A DNA stretch of 64,000 nucleotides. Source: Pipra filicauda. Its lineage: Eukaryota > Chordata > Aves > Passeriformes > Pipridae. How positions within the stretch are numbered: the first letter of the stretch is position 1; each line of letters opens with the position of its first letter. Where the stretch lies: the NCBI RefSeq assembly GCF_003945595.2, contig NW_024104292.1, positions 186,001-250,000 of the forward strand, given 5' to 3'. The position numbers and the translations under genes were made by a program. The notes beneath the pieces are model-generated. The model was not told the DNA's origin, made no database searches, and worked only from the letters and a program-made list of their open reading frames with translations. Of the stretch, positions 57,301-64,000 are shown one piece after another.

Positions 57301-60300
57301 TTTGGATTTATCTCAAAGTTAGAATTGAGAATGTTGCTGTTATTGCTGGACTTATGTGGAGCTTTATTAAAATAGAAACTTGCAGGAGGTAGGGTAATAG
57401 TTTGTAATAGATCTTAAAACTGGGAATCCAGTCTCATGGTTGATAAACTGAAGAGATTGATTGAGGATAGGCCAGAGGTAAACAATGATCTTCTTGATGT
57501 ACTGTGATGGATTTATCTGTGTTATCAATGTTGAAGCTAATGCAACCAAAAAATCAGCAGCCATGAATAATTTTGGAGAAAGGTTTAATTTTACCTTTCC
57601 ACTTCTAGGCAGCATACTTCAGTTGTAAATTTGCAGATTTTTTCAGTTGTAAAATTGCAGAAAGCACACTCTAAAGAAGATCATAACCTGAGAGTACTTT
57701 CTACTTCATTATTTGAAGTATGAGACTATTTTCCCTGCACACTTTTCAATTTTTCTCCGAGTTTGGCAAGATGAAACATTTCCAGACCCAAAGCAGCCAT
57801 TTTACAACCAACAGCTGCCTCTCCCTAGTCCAGCTGGCAAGCACCTTCCCTTCTGCCTTTCTCTTTTTTTATTGCTGATAGGTTTTGCCTCATTTTATCT
57901 CCTGAAAACAATTAGACAGTCATCAAATGGCAGTCCTTCCATTCTATGTTGGGGCTGGACTCTGGTGAAAGGTCAAACCATTTCCAAGCGTCCTCTTTCA
58001 CATACAGCCTTCCTTTAAAGCAGCCCTCAAAAAATAATCCAAATGCAGGCAAGACATTTGCAGCTGGCTTATATGAAGGAGCATTCATTATGTGTGTGTG
58101 TGAGATAGTTTATACAGCTCTCTTCATGAGGAGAGAACAGGAGCTGGAAGAGATCCAGTTGGTGCCTTGTGAATCTTGTCATGGCTAAGTCAAGTCCTTC
58201 CCCCTAGTCTTCATCCTGTGCCTCCTTTACTTTTACTTCATTCCAAACTCTAAGCCTTATGTTCTTCCAGCTCACTGTCATGCAAACCTCTCACTTGCAC
58301 TGCCAACTTTTGGATGAGATGTACTGTGCCTCAGTAGTGCCTATCCTTCTGCATCAACTCTCAAGGAAGCTGAAACGACTGACTCCTGCAGCCATCTAGA
58401 GAAAGGAGAGAGAAGGTACCAGCCACAGCACTCTGAAAGCAATGGATTCATAGACAAGGATATGAAAAGCATTGAAATGGTACAGGGCTTGCAGACATTT
58501 CATCACAGCACAGCAAGAGGTACTACTCTCCTTTGTAAAGACCAGGCATTTGTTACTTGCTCAGAACAGTTTACCAACGAACCAGCAACTAGGCTTTTTT
58601 CATTTCGCTGCTCAACCCAATGTCATGGCCACTGGTTTTTTGCCCCTTATATTTTTAGCATTGGGAGTTAGTAACCAAAAAGTATTCAGGGGTGTAAGAT
58701 ACAAATGTGGGATCCAAGAAACATGTTCAGTGTCTGCCTCTGTGCAGATTTCCTTCAAACTTTTTAAGGAGAAAAGTGTTCAGGTCCTCAGTATTTTTTA
58801 ATGTTTTGTTTCAGCAGCTGGGATAAAACCTGCAGTCATCCTGAGGCTTCAGCATTAATTTTGGCACAGATAGAATTTTACTTTCTGTGTATCTAAACCA
58901 CAGCTGAACATCTGGAAAATAGGGGACCTTTCATTCCTATTTTGTCTTTTAGATCATCCACTATTCAAGGCATTTTCTTACAAACTAATCTAACAAAAGC
59001 CTGCCCCAGCCCAGCCACAAGGCAGGAGATTGTTATTAGTGCTGCTTCTGACAGCCTGGCAAAGAGAACAGTAATGTAATGAAGAGGTGAGAACAGGTGG
59101 GTATTTTGACTCGCTGGTTGCTTTGTATACCTAGGCTGAAATTTTCAAAAAGTGTGGAAGAACTGTTCCCTAAATACTCATTTTGTTTATCAAGTGTATT
59201 GGAAGGATAAAAGCAAAATTTGATCTGTGTGTGTGGGCATACAGGCAGGCGCACACACACAGACATGCGTGCCTTGGAATCTGTTTGCAGTACCATAATG
59301 AAGCAAACTCCTGGAGCTGAGCTCTAGATCCTCGGGGGAAATACTGTCTTTGCTGAGAAGAAGCATTTCATTTTTGAGTCTAAGTGAAAAGGCTGATAGC
59401 AGCCGTACTGAAGAGCCTGCCTTTTGAATAAACACTGACTTGCTTATCCAAAAGGCAGTAAAATCACCTTTGGTTTGATGGATTCAGCTGCAGCATTGAA
59501 TAATGAGCTGAAAAATAACATTGTACAGACCTGTCAAAGCACCTCTGCATGATCAGACTCAGCATTACATGAGCTGACAGCAAACTGTGATGGGAAGTCA
59601 CCCACTGACAAACAGGAACAGGAGTTGTGGTCGTATTTCCACCAGCATCACGCAGCTGGGGACAGACATTGCTGGGCTGTGCCCAACTGGCCACCATCCC
59701 TGTCCCTGCTCTGCTCTTCTTGCTGGGCACTGTAGGATAGTGCCATGTTGGGGAGGGCACTGCCCTGTCCCTCACCATCACCCTGGACCCTCAGCTCACC
59801 TGCCCTCACCTGTCAAAGTGCAGTCTGGTGGGCACACTCTGCCATATCCTTTTTTAAAACACAAGGATAATTCCTTGTGAGCTTGCTGAGCAGGTGTGGG
59901 TGAAAACCAATGCTGTGCTGCAGACATGACTGCAGTGTGAACCCAGGTGCCTGGCAGCAGTCCCTGATGTGTCCTGACCCAGAGGAGCAAAGCAAACAGG
60001 GACCCGGAGAAAGGTTTTTGTGTCTGCAAACTGATTCACTTTTCCAACTGCAGAAAAAGATGTAAAGACAAGGAAGTTGACCCAATAAGTAAGTATTGCC
60101 TCTACCTATAAAGCACATCTTGTCTAGGTCCTTAAGCTATGAAGGCTACAACAACATTATCAATAAATGCACCTGTGTTTCCCTGCATAGACATTTTATA
60201 AGACCTTTTTTCTTTGTGTGAGTTTCCTCCCCACAGAACAAGAAACTTAATTCAAAACAGATACAGGAATAATGGGATGCAGTCTCTGCAGAGAAGCCAA

Positions 60301-63300
60301 GGTGACCCTTTATTTAATCTTTAAAACCTCAGAAAATTAGACATTTCTTTTGCCTTGTGAGGACTGAAGCCCTGAAGACCTGATCCCTAATATGGATGAC
60401 ACACTTGAGAAGTGTGAACATGACTTAAATTGATCATAGGCACTCCACGTTAGGCTGTGCTGGAACAGTTTGCCGTCATGCTTCATTTTAGGGCTCTGTG
60501 CACGGGTAGTTTATAGAAGCTTATCTGATGATTATTGTCTGTTATAAACATGCAGGGATATGTTAAACATGTTACATATATTACAGATAGTATTATAGAT
60601 AGATGCAAGCCATTGCTATAGGTAACCTATTGGACTGCTAGTCTTTGTAAAAAAACACCAGTAGCAGCTCATTAAAAGTGAACATACCATGAAGGGTGAC
60701 CCAGCTTGCCCTAGGATGGGGATGCTCTTGTCACAGATGTTTCAGATAAACTCTCTATATCTGTCAACATGTTTCAATGTTTGCTCAACAGTTGTCCTAT
60801 TAGCACTCACATAAACCTTTTGTGCTTACCTACTTGCTTTTGGTGGGTAAAATAAGTTTCACTTGGCTTTATTTACTGCACTGTCCTGGAAATCCCCCCC
60901 GCTGTCTATGTACGGTCTCCCATGTTCCAGAGACACAACGCAGAGTTAGTCTGCAGGGTTGTGTGCATGTAGCAAAGGTCAGCCTGGGGCAGAATCCTCC
61001 AGCCACCTCTGGTCAAGGTGAAGCAGGTGCCAGGAGGAGCTAATAGCTTGTCCCCAGCAGCAGAGCTCTCCGCAGGCAGCGTTGCAACAGGAAAAGCAGC
61101 ACCACCATGGCAAGCACCATGACTGTCCTCCATCCAGTTTCCAGGCACTGCTTATGCACAGGCTCTTTAATTCTGACTAAGAAGAAGCTCCTGGACTCTC
61201 TTCTCATGAGAAACCCCACTTCTGTCCAGTCCATTGCTGGTCTGCTGTCTTGGGTTCCCTCTTGTTTAATCCCAGTCTGGCCCGAGCACCCTGGGTTGCC
61301 TTTCCCCAGCAGTCAGTGTGCCATAAGATGGGGAAGCTGTGGGTTCAAAGTCCTCAGGAAGCCTAGAGTTTATGTCACCTGCTTCCTGGGCATGTTTTGT
61401 AACCCATACTGTGAAAGATGCCTGTCTCCATGCCCTCACAGGGAATGTATGAAATTAAGAGTCTCAGCCTCATCAACAAATCTGAACCCAAGGAAAGGTG
61501 AGATTTCAGAGACAACCCACTCCTCAGCAGTGGTGATGGCCTGAATCTCTGCTCAATGTGTCAACTCTGGAGCTGCTGAGCTTTAGCATCTCCCTTTCAT
61601 GTATAGGGAAGAGTCATAAATATACATTCATAAACTGGGGTGCCTATGTCAGCTCTAGATATCACTTGGATGCTTAAAGCTTTATTGCTGCCACAGACAT
61701 TTACCTTGAACGACTTTTACATGAGGTACAAACAGAGACCTATCCCCAATACCAGCTCTCTCCCCATCAGCCTGTCTCCTCAGTGGATAGGGAACTCAGG
61801 ACAATATTTTGTATTCCCTTGAGTTCCTCTTAAACACTGCTGGTCTCTTCCTTGGAGCCCATCTCAAGCATCTCAGTGGTTGCCACATGAGCACAGCACA
61901 GTCCAGACTCTGAAGCTGGCCCTGACTTAGTCAGGAGGTGGGACCGGAATATCTGCAGGGGTCCCTCCTAACCTGCATTTTTCCCTCTGATCAATGAAGA
62001 AATACCTATAGCAGAAGCGATGCTGGGGCCAGACTGTGACCTGCACTGTAATGTCAAAGCAAAGCCCAGATAAAAGTTCATCTGTGCTTCTGAGATTAGG
62101 ATCCAAATTCTTTTTTTTTTAAAAGTACAGTGTAATACCTCATTGTTACAAAACCTGAGAGCACTGTCAGACAAATCCTGCTATGTAGCAGGATATCAAT
62201 ATTATCACTGATAATAAAGTTACAAAGGCACAACTGATAAGGAAAAGCCCAAATTCCACTCAAGTATTGATTGCCATGGATTTATTCTGGATATGCCAGC
62301 ATATTTGAAATGACTCAGTTGGGTTTTTTTGGCTATCTAATATACAATAAAATCTCTACCATTTTTTTAATTTATTTTTTAGCTATTTGTAATCAAAACC
62401 TGCAGGAAATACCTGCCAGGGACTCACACATGTGTGTATTAAGGTACCTCTTGTTCACATACCCTGGTCTGTCAAAGTTGCAGCAGTGTGGCATAAGAAG
62501 ATGTCATCTCTTCAGGCATTTTGGGATTCATATTAACAACCACACCTTGAAATACCACCCTCTCATGAGCCAGGCAGCCAGTCAAGATCCTGCAGCATGC
62601 TTTCATGTGTGGTCAGTATGCAACTCTGATTTATGAGCGAGTGCTGCACTTTGTACTGATCACAGATGCCTGTCTGCTTTTGACAGCACGATCTCATTAC
62701 TGTTTAAATGAAAGATGACTGTTATGCTATACTACTGGTAACCAGGAAAACTATGGTAGAATGTGAAGTGATCCAGAGCCAGGAGTTATTCTCCATCATA
62801 AAATCCTCTCTGGCAGGCTTGTGGGATGCTATCGTCTACCAGAGGTGCAATTCCAACAATATACTGAGGCAGGAGCCAGTACTGAGGTCCCTCTGGGCAG
62901 CAGTGTGCAAAGCAAACAGCAGCAGCAGCCTGGCAGCCTTGCCTGAATGAGCACACGGAGGCAGGTTGTAGAGTTGTTTTTGAACAAAGAGATAGTGAGA
63001 GTTCTGAGACAGGAAAGCCAAGTTTTGCAAACCAGTACAGTGTGTTCTAAAAAGCAGTAAACATCATTAAAATGATTTAATGATTTTTTATATGTACGTG
63101 CTACCTTCCCTCTGGCCAGACTATAACTGTGTGTCTCCCATGTTCCTACAAGAAACTGGGCACTACTTTGTCTTTTGCATCCATCCTTCTCATGCTTTTG
63201 TCTCTTTGGTTTCTAGCCAGTGTGCACCTTTTTCCCTCTTCCTCTAAATAATTCTCCATAAGAGCTTCCTTGCTGTACAGCAACAAGCATAGAAGGAAGA

Positions 63301-64000
63301 GGTGGTCTCAGAGTGCAAAAATGATCTCCCACAGAATGCTCCAACTCTAGTGAAGCTGTAAAAAGCTACCCTACTAAAGATGTTCCCAAAGATTTGCTCA
63401 GCATGATAACACAAGGCTGAGAGCCAAGAGTGAGGTAATCCACTAATTACTTTACCAACACAATAGCTGAGCCAAAAGCAGAATACAAAGCAAAATGCTT
63501 AAAATTAAAACTGTTTATCAAACTTCAGAGTGCTCTGATCAGGATGTGAAGACGTGTCTGCCCATTTCCTCACTATACCTCCATTATAATGATGCTCCTC
63601 TCCTCAGGGAGGCAGGTTCACTAAAGGCCTAGGAGAGCTACCTCAGCATCAGGAAGGGGAAGAAGAAGCTCGTTCAACTCCCACCCCCATGTAAGTGTAA
63701 GTCTTTGGGTACTAAGCACTGATAGCCTTTGCAGTGAGGGAAAATGGTACCTGGATTGTGTCTTAGAACTGATAGTGTTGTGCCTTTGCAGGGTATGTTT
63801 TGGTTTTCCTCTTCCTCGTGTTTCTACAAGCGTATCGGAGAGAGTCACCACTTCGTAGTGGGTTTAGTTGGGCCTTGCAATGAGCAGGAGGATCATCCCA
63901 TACTCTTGTACCTAGAGTTCTTGTCCTCATGAGGTGAAGATTGTCATCCTCTGCTGATATAACATCAAGTAAATAGAATTGTGCCAATTGATAGCAACTG
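54311..64000. other. Intergenic right arm, no gene recognised
   Basis: 9.7 kb. Short GT/CA runs occur (58087-58103, 59226-59260). A possible CR1 tail remnant lies at about 61935-61980 (GTGGGACCGGAATATCTGCA, GGGGTCCCTCCTAACC). The longest frame (61107-61544, plus, 145 codons) has no recognisable domain, poor start context and no splice logic, so it is not called. Confidence 0.6.

Noticed and set aside
61107..61544. 145-codon plus-strand frame, longest in the right arm
   Set aside because: No recognisable domain, and cysteine/proline-rich composition typical of chance frames in moderately GC-rich DNA; an equally open minus-strand frame overlaps.

Overview
The window is vertebrate nuclear DNA and almost certainly avian. 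Its dispersed repeats are CR1 LINEs, with the typical 3' end related to ATTCTATG and GGTTGGAAGGGACC, and a degraded bird-type endogenous retrovirus (ERV). Introns are short to moderate, and the gene pair CEP57-FAM76B lies head to head as it does in other amniotes (human 11q21). No bacterial-type features, CRISPR arrays or tRNA/rRNA genes were seen. The species cannot be fixed from the sequence.

Layout. (1) 1-2745: a CEP57 intron holding an antisense ERV relic (LTR, primer site, leader, pro/pol remnant, second LTR) that is itself interrupted by a CR1. (2) 2746-20324, minus strand: nine CEP57 coding exons, about 372 codons. The last ~120 codons of the microtubule-binding C-terminus lie off the left edge. 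(3) 20325-21042: a CpG-island bidirectional promoter with seven CCAAT boxes, an E2F-like site and a CHR-like site. (4) 21043-31555, plus strand: the complete FAM76B coding sequence in ten exons (343 aa), followed by a ~2.5 kb 3' UTR with several poly(A) signals ending near 34.04 kb. (5) 34.05-64 kb: mostly intergenic, with CR1 fragments, AT-rich simple repeats and no gene I can name. Two places on the minus strand look like orphan exons: a phase-compatible pair at 43584-44049, and a cysteine-rich terminal-exon candidate at 39437-39562 with a poly(A) signal.

How the genes relate. CEP57 is a centrosome/microtubule coiled-coil protein. FAM76B is a nuclear-speckle protein with CxxC motifs, a histidine tract and a C-terminal coiled coil. 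They share one promoter of about 0.7 kb, so they are probably co-expressed. Two 31-bp-spaced CCAAT pairs plus E2F/CHR-like motifs suggest cell-cycle-linked transcription (inference). All exon limits were derived by reading splice sites and comparing with remembered human proteins; no alignment was run.
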